Source: Antedon bifida (taxonomy: Eukaryota > Echinodermata > Crinoidea > Comatulida > Antedonidae). Taken from it: DNA of 64,000 bases. Each line of letters begins with the position of its first letter. The first letter of the stretch is position 1. The position numbers and the translations under genes were made by a program. Where the stretch lies: positions 24,421,401 to 24,485,400 of the forward strand of contig OY727097.1 in NCBI GenBank assembly GCA_963402885.1. The letters run 5' to 3'. The notes below the pieces were generated by a model, which made no database searches, was not told the origin of the DNA, and was given only the letters and a program-made list of their open reading frames with translations. Below are positions 61,701-64,000 of the stretch, piece by piece.

Positions 61701-64000
61701 GATAGCCTTCATCTTCATCGTTATGAGTTCCCACAATCATCATGTTGATTACCACTACGTCTGTAGACTTGTTTCAGGTGGGGTCCTTCTGATGGTGAAT
61801 TGGGCAGTACACCAGGAGACGATCCACTACACTTTTTCAAAGAGTGTACTGCGTTCTTAAACATGCACATTGACCAACGGGTTAATGTCTCATCCGTGAT
61901 TTTTTTTAAATTTCAGATCAAAACACCAGTTTTAAATGAGTCCCTGTCTGGATTAAGAGTTGTCCAAATTGCAGGAGGATCAAAAAGTCTATTTGTTGGT
62001 GAGTTTTTATCATGTAAAAGCCATTGCATTTTTTTAGAAAGCTTTTTTAATAAATCATTTCCATTGTTTATTGTAGTGAATGCCTCATAAAATTAAGATA
62101 AATTAAGTTAAAATAACTATATGTTATTATTTGTTTGTTTGTTTTATTTCGAATCCATTTTGTGTACGATAAAGAAAAACAGTAACAAAAACAATAGATT
62201 CAGGATGACCCAATTAATCTTTTACAAAAAGGATTGCGTTCCTTTGGAGTCCTTTTATAGTAAAAAACGTGGTTACTGCAGTAACTGCAGTAGAATAATT
62301 TTGACAGGATTCCTTGTAATACGAAACATAATTACAGTAGTTTATTGCAGTACTACTATTAAATCGTCTTTCTCTTATAACAGTTACAGCAGAAGGCAAA
62401 GTGTATGCGTGTGGTGAAGGTACAAATGGACGTCTTGGACTTGGTAGCTCATGTAATGTATCCACCCCTAAACAGCTTATGTCACTTAGCCAGTACCAGA
62501 TCAAGAAGATTGCAGTGCATTCAGGTTAGTAAAGGCTGTCAAAATATATATTTATATGTGAAAACATTTTCATCAGGGTTCTTTTTTGTATTGTAAACCA
62601 GTAAAATAACAACTGACGAAGTCTAGTTGACAGCTAGACGAAACTGTCTGACTGACTGACATGCAAGTTATTTTACTGGTTTACAATACGTGAACTATAT
62701 CATCATATATATATATACTGTACATAACATTGTTGAAATTGTATTTTGTATGTGCACAACCCCAGGGAAGAATAACAATGTGTTGATCTGGGCCTCCATG
62801 GCTAAATAATGTTAAATTGAATTGAATTCAAGGCTGGCATTTGTCAACTTTTTATCTTGTGGAATGAATTGTCTATTTCACAGAAATTGATTTGATTGTG
62901 TTATGATATGCATTTTGTGTGTTCATTCAATAGGTGGACGACATGCTATGGCCCTCACAACTGATGGTAAAGTGTTTTCTTGGGGAGAAGGAGATGATGG
63001 CAAACTTGGTCATTTCAGTCGCATGTAAGTGTTTAATAAGTCGCTGCATGGATGGCAGTGTTTACATTTTTTACAGATCTGTTGTATTTCTATTGGGTTC
63101 TTCTAGTGCATGGTGTGCATATGATACCTCTGATAATTATACAGGTCATGTTTGTGAACTTACAATTTGTATATTTTTCTTTGATTGGATAGGAATGTTG
63201 ATAAACCTAAAATTATTGATGCCTTAAAGACGAAGCGAATACGAGATATTGCGTGTGGGAGTTCACACAGTGCCGCCGTCACCAGCAATGGTGATCTGTA
63301 CACATGGGGCTTAGGTGAATATGGACGTCTTGGTCATGGCGATAACACCACTCAACTTCGGCCTAAGCAGGTCAAAGCATTATCCAGTGAGAGAGTCACG
63401 ATGGTGGCCTGTGGCAGTAGAGATGCACAGACGCTAGCCCTGACAGATGATGGTAGAGTCTATTCATGGGGAGATGGTGATTTTGGGAAGCTTGGTCGTG
63501 GTGGAAGTGAAGGGTGTAACTTTCCTCACAATGTTGAACGTCTTAATGGACAGGGCGTCATTCAAATTGAATGTGGGGCACAGTTCTCCTTAGCACTTAC
63601 AAAAGCAGGGCATGTATGGACATGGTGAGTTAACAAAGATACTTTTTCTCAAGTTATGCCACTAGAAAAATACCAATGCATATGTCTGAAAATGCTCTTT
63701 CAAGTGTAAAGAACACATTTCCCATGTCCTGAAACTAAACTTTTCTTGGCATTCCTTTTAATCGAGACCTGTTCTTTTGTGCAATCCCTGTTTTGCCAAT
63801 ATTGTAATTTTTTAACCTTAGTTGCTAATAATAGAGTATATAAGGCACACACAACCAGAACATTTTGTGCCTGCAACCCCTGTCTCTGTGGTTAGTTGTT
63901 ATGTCATCATTAAATACTATTATTTGACGGTCACACTGGATTCAATATCCACATACTATCATCTCTATCACTTCAGTATTACATATTTGGTTTTACAGGG
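26954..64000 (+). CDS. HERC2: HERC2-like giant E3 ubiquitin ligase, 5' two thirds (exons 1-48 complete, 49 begun)
   Basis: Forty-eight coding exons, every intron GT-AG, join in one frame encoding 3252 residues plus two bases. They match HERC2 from its first exon (SKWLKTDIQ) to the second RCC1-like domain. HERC2 is a very large HECT-type ubiquitin ligase and scaffold, known in vertebrates for DNA-damage signalling, centrosome and protein-turnover roles. Domain order visible: RLD1 (~510-830), cytochrome-b5-like (~1225-1305), MIB/HERC2 (~1885-1950), UBA-like (~2480-2510), CPH (~2580-2660), ZZ (~2734-2775), DOC (~2790-2930), RLD2 (from ~2985). The catalytic HECT domain must lie beyond the right edge. 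I chose ATG 26954 because its exon splices in phase and carries the conserved N-terminal block. Reading phases at all 47 complete junctions agree, so no frameshift is present. The gene looks intact and conserved. The Cys-rich exon 3 is unusual. Confidence 0.96.
27145..27620. repeat. Dispersed AT-rich repeat (copy 1) interrupted by a palindromic MITE
   Basis: The left part (TTTTAATGTCACATAATAG TTATTCACTTTGACCAAA) and right part (TTGAATAACTTGATTTAAAA ... AAACAATACATCTTTA) match the element at 29965-30350 in the same order. In this copy the palindromic MITE at 27335-27535 sits between them, so it inserted later. Confidence 0.65.
27328..27536. mobile_element. Palindromic MITE, TTTCACACCTGTTCCGGCAC family, copy 1
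   Basis: Long terminal inverted repeats (left TTTCACACCTGTTCCGGCAC, right CATGCCGGAACAGGTGTGAAA) extend into the interior (AATGTTTCGTTTTCACGCGG against a CGTGAAAACGAAACATTG arm), so nearly the whole element can fold back. The 97-codon open frame across it is a by-product. Confidence 0.85.
28085..28312 (-). mobile_element. 5S rRNA-derived SINE (SINE3-like) in HERC2 intron 1
   Basis: Read on the minus strand from ~28312, the sequence follows a 5S rRNA. It begins ACGGCTTTACCACGTTGAAA and continues with CAGATCAACGAAGTTAAGCA (A-box region), GGGCCTGGTTAGAGCTTGGA and TGGGAGATTATCAGGTGCTG (C-box region). It then departs into ~110 bp of unrelated tail (from ~28196 leftward). Stem mismatches relative to true 5S and the attached tail indicate a pol III retroposon, not a functional 5S gene. 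The 3' end of the tail is uncertain. Confidence 0.78.
28346..28550. mobile_element. MITE with AGGCCTTGTCTTTT termini, copy 1
   Basis: The ends CAGGCCTTGTCTTTTGA and AAAAGACAAGGCCTG are inverted repeats, flanked on both sides by ATAATA-like sequence. The interior has the direct words TTGCACTCCTCAA twice. A longer related copy is at 31119-31401. Confidence 0.75.
29565..29765 (+). CDS. HERC2: HERC2 exon 3: eight-cysteine module plus conserved W-W-G segment
   Basis: This exon encodes ~67 residues (~68-134) between a phase-1 acceptor (GATAG/GTGAAA) and a phase-1 donor (CCAG/GTAGGT). It opens with GKYYCG and holds cysteines spaced C-x6-C-x-C-C-x3-C-x5-C-x-C-x2-C. A charged EEKERKEEQ stretch follows, then SWTWGRQP, which matches the SWVWGKQP segment of vertebrate HERC2 and fixes the frame. 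Eight closely spaced cysteines with CGPNNGCNC suggest a small zinc-binding fold. From memory, human HERC2 has a charged linker at this place; whether other invertebrate HERC2 proteins carry the module I cannot verify here. Confidence 0.85.
29965..30350. repeat. Dispersed AT-rich repeat, copy 2, with a 15-G run
   Basis: Shares TTTTAATGTCACATAATAG, AGTTATTCACTTTGACCAAA and ACAATACATCTTTA with copy 1 at 27145-27620 but lacks the MITE insertion. A homopolymer of 15 G lies at 30228-30242. Confidence 0.6.
30413..34791 (+). CDS. HERC2: HERC2 exons 4-8: N-terminal helical region before RLD1
   Basis: Exons are 30413-30629, 31508-31768, 32978-33263, 33898-34062 and 34597-34791 (residues ~135-509). Strongly conserved blocks include [29 protein letters not shown] followed by [42 protein letters not shown] and [16 protein letters not shown]. 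The pattern is of alpha-helical repeats with no catalytic motif, and in HERC2 this part is thought to scaffold. The last exon ([13 protein letters not shown]) leads into the first RCC1 blade. Splice phases are 1,2,2,0,0,0 and all match. Confidence 0.93.
30641..30721. mobile_element. MITE, TCTACACTATCAAACT family, copy 2 (internally deleted)
   Basis: The ends AGCTCTGTCTACACTA and AGTTTGATAGTGTAGACAGA (then GCTT) are kept, but only ~40 bp of interior remains. It lies 15 bp from a SINE. Confidence 0.8.
30736..30865 (+). mobile_element. tRNA-Glu-derived SINE, old copy
   Basis: The head GCCCCAGTGGTCTAATGGCT (then AGGAC) and TCTCGGTTTGGGTGACTTTT match the better-preserved minus-strand copy at 53556-53703. 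The tail CTCATTCTCACAATTTCCCC is also shared. Mutations in the T arm and anticodon loop show it is not a working tRNA. Confidence 0.75.
31119..31401. mobile_element. MITE with AGGCCTTGTCTTTT termini, copy 2
   Basis: Left end CAGGCCTTGTCTATTT, right end CAAAAGACAAGGCCT. The interior contains an approximate direct repeat (AACAAACTCCTGAAGTGCC and AACAAACTCCTAAAATGCC). Noncoding, in HERC2 intron 4. Confidence 0.75.
32403..32918. mobile_element. Inverted-repeat element with AAGCCTGTTTTCCTGTC termini
   Basis: The left end AAGCCTGTTTTCCTGTCAAT and the reverse complement of the right end (AAGCCTGTTTTCCTGTCGAT) agree over ~26 bp with one mismatch. A further TTGCGTTGAGT match follows just inside. About 516 bp, no transposase; a non-autonomous DNA transposon in HERC2 intron 5. 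The antisense 65-codon frame here is not a gene. Confidence 0.8.
33576..33865. mobile_element. Degenerate MITE, ACAGTAGAACCTCTATTAA family, copy 1
   Basis: Ends resemble TACTACAGTCTTTGAGACAT and the complement of TTTAATAGAAGTTCTACTGT. It contains a three-fold AACACGTGAACAC(C/T)CT microrepeat and an internal insertion. Boundaries approximate. Confidence 0.4.
34131..34274. mobile_element. MITE, TCTACACTATCAAACT family, copy 3
   Basis: Left AGCTGTCTACACTATCAAAC, right GTGTAGACAGAGCTTT. The interior has GCCCAAATATGGTAGTGATAT twice. The right arm has lost most of TTTGATA. Confidence 0.85.
34821..34951. mobile_element. MITE, TCTACACTATCAAACT family, copy 4
   Basis: Left AAGCTCTATCTACACTATCA, right AATAGTGTAGACAGAGCTTT, with the standard interior (CCCAAATATGGTAGTAATAT, GGGCACATCA). 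It begins about 30 bp after the donor of HERC2 exon 8. Confidence 0.88.
35288..38469 (+). CDS. HERC2: HERC2 exons 9-13: first RCC1-like domain (RLD1)
   Basis: Exons are 35288-35439, 36030-36187, 36884-37000, 37440-37611 and 38196-38469 (residues ~510-800). Successive beta-propeller blades show the RCC1 signature: [54 protein letters not shown] and [13 protein letters not shown], each preceded by an ACG-S-type strand. Introns often cut inside the W-G of a blade (phase 2 after TG), as is usual for this fold. In the third blade the usual Trp is Cys. RLDs are protein-interaction propellers. The final strand continues into exon 14 ([19 protein letters not shown]). Confidence 0.95.
35491..35636. 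mobile_element. Degenerate MITE, ACAGTAGAACCTCTATTAA family, copy 2
   Basis: It contains TTTGGGACACCACTATTTAG and GTGTCCCCTTTAAAGAGGTT (then CTGCTCTATATTGTA), the paired arms of the family. Diverged. Confidence 0.4.
36241..36590 (+). mobile_element. tRNA-Ser-derived SINE, young copy (plus strand)
   Basis: The head GTGGCCGAGCAGTTAAGACA then GTGGAACCGAAATCCAT matches a tRNA-Ser with a CGA-like anticodon loop (ACCGAAA between GTGGA and TCCAT). GGGTTCGAGGCTCACTCGCT supplies the B box. A ~270-bp body follows, ending TTTGCTCCTTAAAATTGAAG and AAGA. It differs by only a couple of bases from the inverted copy at 49252-49610. The 98-codon frame inside it is not a gene. It lies in HERC2 intron 10. Confidence 0.9.
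37016..37157. mobile_element. Degenerate MITE, ACAGTAGAACCTCTATTAA family, copy 3
   Basis: Paired segments AATGCCCTTTAATAGGCGTG and TATCCCCTTAATAGAAGTGT (then TCTACTGTATTGTA). Boundaries uncertain. Confidence 0.4.
37703..37863. mobile_element. Palindromic MITE, TTTCACACCTGTTCCGGCAC family, copy 2
   Basis: Terminal inverted repeats AGGGTCTTTCACACCTGTTC (continuing CGGCACGGTTCCGGTC) and the matching GACCGGAACCGTGCC... right arm are near perfect over ~35 bp. TTAA lies at both ends. It shares family-wide motifs with 27328-27536 (CACGGCTACG, GCATATCGA). Confidence 0.9.
37864..37977. mobile_element. Degenerate MITE, ACAGTAGAACCTCTATTAA family, copy 4
   Basis: TAATAGAGATAACCTCCTGC ... AGTCCCCTTATTAATAGTGG, then GGGGTTCTACTGTATTA. 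It directly abuts the palindromic MITE that ends at 37863. Confidence 0.4.
38826..41788 (+). CDS. HERC2: HERC2 exons 14-19: helical region between RLD1 and the cytochrome-b5 domain
   Basis: Exons are 38826-39026, 39206-39434, 39746-40025, 40461-40648, 41002-41157 and 41603-41788 (residues ~801-1213). Conserved blocks: [51 protein letters not shown] then [41 protein letters not shown] and [14 protein letters not shown]. They align in order to human HERC2 as I remember it. An acidic and lysine-rich loop ([12 protein letters not shown]) marks a variable insertion. No catalytic residues. Confidence 0.94.
39505..39640 (+). mobile_element. Old fragment of the tRNA-Ser SINE body
   Basis: ACAACAAGTCTTCTCAGATA (then AGGATTTAAAATTGG) and AAAGAACCCAGTGCATCTC correspond to positions in the body of the SINE at 36241-36590. 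The tRNA head is lost. Confidence 0.55.
40221..40410 (-). mobile_element. Old tRNA-Ser SINE copy, minus strand
   Basis: It ends with TTACCGCTCGGCC, the complement of the GGCCGAGCGGTAA A-box region. It contains CTGGGTTCTTTAAAGTGCAC and TATTGTCCTTATCTAAGAAG, as in the young copies. Much diverged. Confidence 0.7.
42212..42674 (+). CDS. HERC2: HERC2 exons 20-21: cytochrome-b5-like domain
   Basis: Exons 42212-42400 and 42583-42674 (residues ~1214-1307). [20 protein letters not shown] then [20 protein letters not shown] and [19 protein letters not shown] match the cytochrome-b5-like fold of HERC2. The usual haem-ligand HPGG histidine is replaced (DAPCGS), so haem binding is not expected, and in known HERC2 this domain is taken as a non-haem interaction module. 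Phase-1 intron in the middle. Confidence 0.94.
43079..46317 (+). CDS. HERC2: HERC2 exons 22-26: region between cytochrome-b5 and MIB/HERC2 domains
   Basis: Exons are 43079-43711 (largest internal exon, 633 bp), 44043-44256, 44646-44953, 45394-45527 and 45995-46317 (residues ~1308-1844). Conserved blocks: [54 protein letters not shown] then [55 protein letters not shown] and [21 protein letters not shown] low-complexity Ser/Asp/Pro linker (~1370-1400) and a Lys/Glu-rich linker (~1585-1615) are variable. Helical scaffold; no known enzyme motif. Confidence 0.94.
46569..46717. mobile_element. MITE, TCTACACTATCAAACT family, copy 5
   Basis: Left AGCTCTGTCTACACTACTGT, right AGTTTAATAGTGTAGATAGT. 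The interior has GATGTGCCCAAATAGGGTAG and ATATATGGGCACATCACA. It ends 19 bp before HERC2 exon 27, so it supplies part of the polypyrimidine/branch region of intron 26. Confidence 0.88.
46737..47732 (+). CDS. HERC2: HERC2 exons 27-28: MIB/HERC2 domain
   Basis: Exons 46737-46909 and 47540-47732 (residues ~1845-1966). After an acidic linker comes the domain core [20 protein letters not shown] then [20 protein letters not shown] and [20 protein letters not shown]. This is the hallmark of the domain shared by Mind-bomb and HERC2 proteins, an SH3-like barrel used for protein binding. The intron falls exactly after WGDQ. One of the best conserved parts of the gene. Confidence 0.96.
47053..47364. mobile_element. 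MITE with TTTATGACACAC termini, intact copy
   Basis: The ends TTTTATGACACACTTAC (~47069) and GGCGTGTCATAAAG (~47349-47362) are inverted repeats. The interior (ACCATCGTAAATCATTGA-like text, AAGGCAGTGCTCCAACGTTA, CACAACAAGTTGATTTTCCG, TGTTAATTATCACAATTAGA) matches, in reverse orientation, the interrupted copy at 53310-54160. Confidence 0.75.
47966..50354 (+). CDS. HERC2: HERC2 exons 29-32: region after the MIB/HERC2 domain
   Basis: Exons are 47966-48148, 48894-49078, 49925-50075 and 50167-50354 (residues ~1967-2202). Conserved text includes [58 protein letters not shown] and [20 protein letters not shown]. Helical repeats of unknown detailed function. Introns here carry the 18-bp minisatellite and a young SINE. 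Confidence 0.93.
49105..49790. repeat. 18-bp minisatellite (CTCACCCTGGAGACTAAG-like) split by a SINE
   Basis: On both sides of the SINE, imperfect 18-bp units such as CTCACACTGGAGACAAAG, CTCACCTTGGAATCTAAG and TTCACCCTGGAGACTAAG run from ~49105 to 49251 and from ~49611 to 49790. Because 18 is a multiple of 3, the minus strand gives long SVSRV-like open frames, which are not genes. Confidence 0.8.
49252..49610 (-). mobile_element. tRNA-Ser-derived SINE, young copy (minus strand)
   Basis: Reverse complement of the element at 36241-36590 with only about two substitutions (GAGCGGTT versus GAGCAGTT; TCTCGGATAAGG versus TCTCGCATAAGG) plus a longer GAA-rich 3' tail. The two antisense frames of 118 and 68 codons overlapping it are artefacts. 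Confidence 0.92.
50744..52974 (+). CDS. HERC2: HERC2 exons 33-36: small beta-barrel segment to UBA-like segment
   Basis: Exons are 50744-50965, 51304-51460, 52091-52341 and 52710-52974 (residues ~2203-2500). Exon 33 encodes [20 protein letters not shown] then [10 protein letters not shown], an SH3/tudor-like barrel similar to the MIB/HERC2 fold. Exon 35 has [20 protein letters not shown]. Exon 36 has a Pro/Ser/Lys-rich linker, then [18 protein letters not shown], a UBA-like helix pair also present in vertebrate HERC2. The exon 33 donor is the weaker GTCAGT, required by phase and by homology. Confidence 0.93.
51077..51150. mobile_element. MITE, TCTACACTATCAAACT family, copy 6 (5' truncated)
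   Basis: Only the right part is left: ATGTCAATATATGGGCACAT ... ACTTTGATAGTGTAGACAGC. Confidence 0.75.
51705..51812. mobile_element. MITE, TCTACACTATCAAACT family, copy 7
   Basis: Left AGCTCTGTCTACACTATCAA, right AGTTTGATAGTGTAGAGCTT. The interior is shortened. Confidence 0.85.
51903..51965 (-). mobile_element. 3' fragment of the tRNA-Ser SINE
   Basis: TCTTCTTCTTACATTTAGCA then GCAAACTTCATTGTTAAAGG resembles the GAA tail and CTCCTTAAAATTGAAG end of the SINE on the minus strand. Confidence 0.5.
52420..52522. mobile_element. MITE, TCTACACTATCAAACT family, copy 8
   Basis: Left AAGCTCTGTCTACACTATAA, right AGTTTGATAGTGTAGACAGA. It has a deletion removing the GGGCACATCA part. Confidence 0.85.
53516..54030. 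repeat. Partial tandem duplication carrying a SINE, bounded by TTTATATATATA
   Basis: Text from ATATAAACTCATCAGGCAAA to GAGACTCGAACTCGGACCG occurs at ~53516-53660 and again, apparently identical, at ~53879-54023. The first copy continues through the SINE head and ~175 bp of unique DNA. The second stops abruptly at a TTTATATATATATATA run. A replication or repair event at the AT microsatellite is likely. Confidence 0.85.
53556..53703 (-). mobile_element. tRNA-Glu-derived SINE with intact cloverleaf and ATC anticodon position
   Basis: The minus strand 53703-53632 folds as a tRNA. Acceptor GCCCCAG pairs with TTGGGGC. The D arm is GTCTAATGGTTAGGAC. The anticodon stem TCTGC/GCAGG encloses loop ATATCAA, and the T arm is CCGAGTTCGAGTCTCGG. 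It resembles tRNA-Glu except that the anticodon position reads ATC. A SINE-like tail (GACTTTTTCTCATTCTCACA) shared with 30736-30865 and the second copy shows it is a retroposon family; the TTTTT would end pol III transcription early. No CCA or flanking tRNA cluster. Confidence 0.75.
54244..54449 (+). CDS. HERC2: HERC2 exon 37: acidic region after the UBA-like segment
   Basis: Residues ~2501-2569. [20 protein letters not shown] completes the UBA-like unit (human: GVEALVGWLLDHSDIQV). A long Asp/Glu run with a few Ser follows ([13 protein letters not shown]), then [12 protein letters not shown]. The donor TTG/GTAAGG leaves phase 0, which fits exon 38. The acidic run is longer than I recall for the human protein. 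Confidence 0.92.
54758..54811. mobile_element. MITE, TCTACACTATCAAACT family, copy 9 (fragment)
   Basis: AATATGGTATCATCATGTCC ... TATAGTGTAGACAGAGCTTA is the right third of the family. The terminal TTAA of this fragment is where the next element is inserted. Confidence 0.7.
54811..56452. mobile_element. 1.64-kb inverted-repeat element with TTAA flanks (piggyBac-like, non-autonomous)
   Basis: The left end reads TTAAAGGGGGGTTCCGGGTT then TAAAAT. The right end, reversed, reads TTAAAGGGGGATTCTGGGTT then TAAAAT, so ~26 bp match with two differences. TTAA is present at both outer edges, as expected for TTAA-targeting transposons. The interior contains AGGCCTA-rich and unique sequence, and only short open frames (longest ~65 codons at 54871-55068) without a recognisable transposase. 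It occupies most of HERC2 intron 37. Confidence 0.78.
56615..57450 (+). CDS. HERC2: HERC2 exons 38-39: CPH domain
   Basis: Exons 56615-56773 and 57225-57450 (residues ~2570-2697). [20 protein letters not shown] then [18 protein letters not shown] and [20 protein letters not shown] then [13 protein letters not shown] form the CPH domain, conserved in CUL7, PARC and HERC2 and linked to p53 tetramer binding in those proteins. A second barrel-like stretch follows ([20 protein letters not shown]). The next exon resumes in phase 1 beyond the 114-bp minisatellite. Confidence 0.95.
57590..59044. repeat. 114-bp minisatellite, ~13 copies, in HERC2 intron 39
   Basis: The unit starts CCTTCCCTCCAGTAGTTTGA and includes CTGGTCATGTGGATATCCCA and CCACAACCCTTCCGTGTAAC. 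Starts at 57703, 57817 and 57931 give an exact 114-bp period. Copies differ by a few bases (GGTCATGTGG/GATCATTTGG, CGGTTTTCAA/CAGTTTTCAA), and one has a 3-4 bp insertion (CCCAACAGTAC near 58640). Because 114 is 38 codons, the minus strand gives periodic open frames. Confidence 0.97.
59109..59817 (+). CDS. HERC2: HERC2 exons 40-41: end of barrel and ZZ zinc finger
   Basis: Exons 59109-59217 and 59681-59817 (residues ~2698-2779). Exon 40 ends with [19 protein letters not shown]. Exon 41 is a complete ZZ-type zinc finger: CDGCQ, then [16 protein letters not shown], then the His pair CHRHTF. The metal ligands C-x2-C ... C-x2-C ... C-x2-C ... H-x-H are all there. In HERC2 the ZZ finger is reported to bind SUMO and histone-tail-like peptides. 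Confidence 0.96.
59331..59470. mobile_element. Degenerate MITE, ACAGTAGAACCTCTATTAA family, copy 5
   Basis: ATAGAGCACCTCTTACCTGT ... ACCCCCTATTAGAGTGTCCT, then GAATAGAGGCTCCTATCC. Boundaries approximate. Confidence 0.4.
59974..61565 (+). CDS. HERC2: HERC2 exons 42-44: DOC (APC10-like) domain and entry into RLD2
   Basis: Exons 59974-60161, 60602-60799 and 61278-61565 (residues ~2780-3004). [20 protein letters not shown] then [20 protein letters not shown] and [18 protein letters not shown] form the jelly-roll DOC domain, shared with APC10 and CUL7, which binds ligands at E3 complexes. [20 protein letters not shown] then VHGLTITGR closes it. An acidic linker ([13 protein letters not shown]) leads to [17 protein letters not shown], the first RCC1 signature of RLD2. 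Confidence 0.95.
60400..60552. mobile_element. Degenerate MITE, ACAGTAGAACCTCTATTAA family, copy 6
   Basis: CAGTAAAATTCCTATTAAGG and GTGTCCCCTTAATAGGGTTT, with GGAGGTTTTTACTGTATGTA at the right. Confidence 0.45.
61061..61234. mobile_element. MITE, ACAGTAGAACCTCTATTAA family, copy 7 (best preserved)
   Basis: Left ACAGTAGAATCCCTATTAAA (then TGAACACTTTCC), right GGTTCTACCGTATTA, with the internal block TATGGCTAACCCTATTCAGG shared by other copies. Confidence 0.55.
61917..64000 (+). CDS. HERC2: HERC2 exons 45-48 and first bases of 49: second RCC1-like domain (RLD2), open at window end
   Basis: Exons are 61917-61998, 62384-62524, 62934-63024, 63193-63624 and 63999 onward. Blades: [56 protein letters not shown] and VWTW, interleaved with [20 protein letters not shown]-type strands. 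Exon 48 ends in phase 2 (ACATG/GTGAGT). The last bases of the window (TTTTACAG/GG) are its matching acceptor and complete the W-G. Roughly the last 1500 residues of the protein, including RLD3 and the catalytic HECT domain, lie outside. Confidence 0.96.
62588..62689. mobile_element. Short hairpin element with 23-bp perfect inverted repeat
   Basis: 62588-62610 (GTATTGTAAACCAGTAAAAT then AAC) is exactly complementary to 62667-62689. The 56-bp loop includes GTCTAGTTGACAGCTAGACG and CTGACTGACTGAC. It lies in HERC2 intron 46 soon after the donor. Probably a MITE remnant. Confidence 0.7.

Overview
This is a eukaryotic window. Every protein-coding gene in it is split by GT-AG introns, and the noncoding DNA is filled with miniature inverted-repeat elements, tRNA- and 5S-derived SINEs and a long satellite. 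The large gene encodes an animal HERC2 ubiquitin ligase. The very frequent AGGCCTAGG-type motifs and the repeat content suggest a marine invertebrate deuterostome, perhaps an echinoderm such as a crinoid. That identification is inference, not something the sequence proves.

Layout. (1) Positions 1 to about 18583 are one uninterrupted satellite of ~67-68 bp units, open at the left edge of the window. Each unit carries inverted arms, and units are grouped into kilobase-scale higher-order repeats. (2) 18584-19079 is a broken non-LTR retrotransposon reverse-transcriptase fragment (minus strand) abutting the satellite. (3) About 19.8-21.5 kb is AT-rich DNA with a decayed tandem repeat whose minus strand looks like duplicated mini-exons. 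(4) 22079-24802 (minus) is a two-exon gene for a divergent protein kinase with a Ser-rich N-terminus. Its intron is made almost entirely of AGGCCTAG-type sequence. (5) 24803-26953 is the 2.15-kb spacer between two head-to-head genes and contains one inverted-repeat element. (6) 26954-64000 (plus) is the 5' two thirds of HERC2: 48 complete coding exons plus the first two bases of a 49th. They join in one open frame of 3252 codons and two further bases. The rest (end of RLD2, RLD3 and HECT) lies beyond the window.

Across the HERC2 exons I can follow the known domain order: N-terminal helical region, first RCC1-like domain, cytochrome-b5-like domain, MIB/HERC2 domain, UBA-like segment, CPH domain, ZZ zinc finger, DOC domain and start of the second RCC1-like domain. 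One exon (29565-29765) adds a compact eight-cysteine module that I do not recall in human HERC2. HERC2 introns have collected at least ten repeat families, several nested. They include a ~99% identical inverted pair of tRNA-Ser-derived SINEs, a tRNA-Glu-derived SINE with an altered anticodon, a 5S-rRNA-derived SINE, a 1.64-kb element with TTAA flanks and a 13-copy 114-bp minisatellite. No prokaryotic-style operon, CRISPR array, or intact rRNA or tRNA gene was found.
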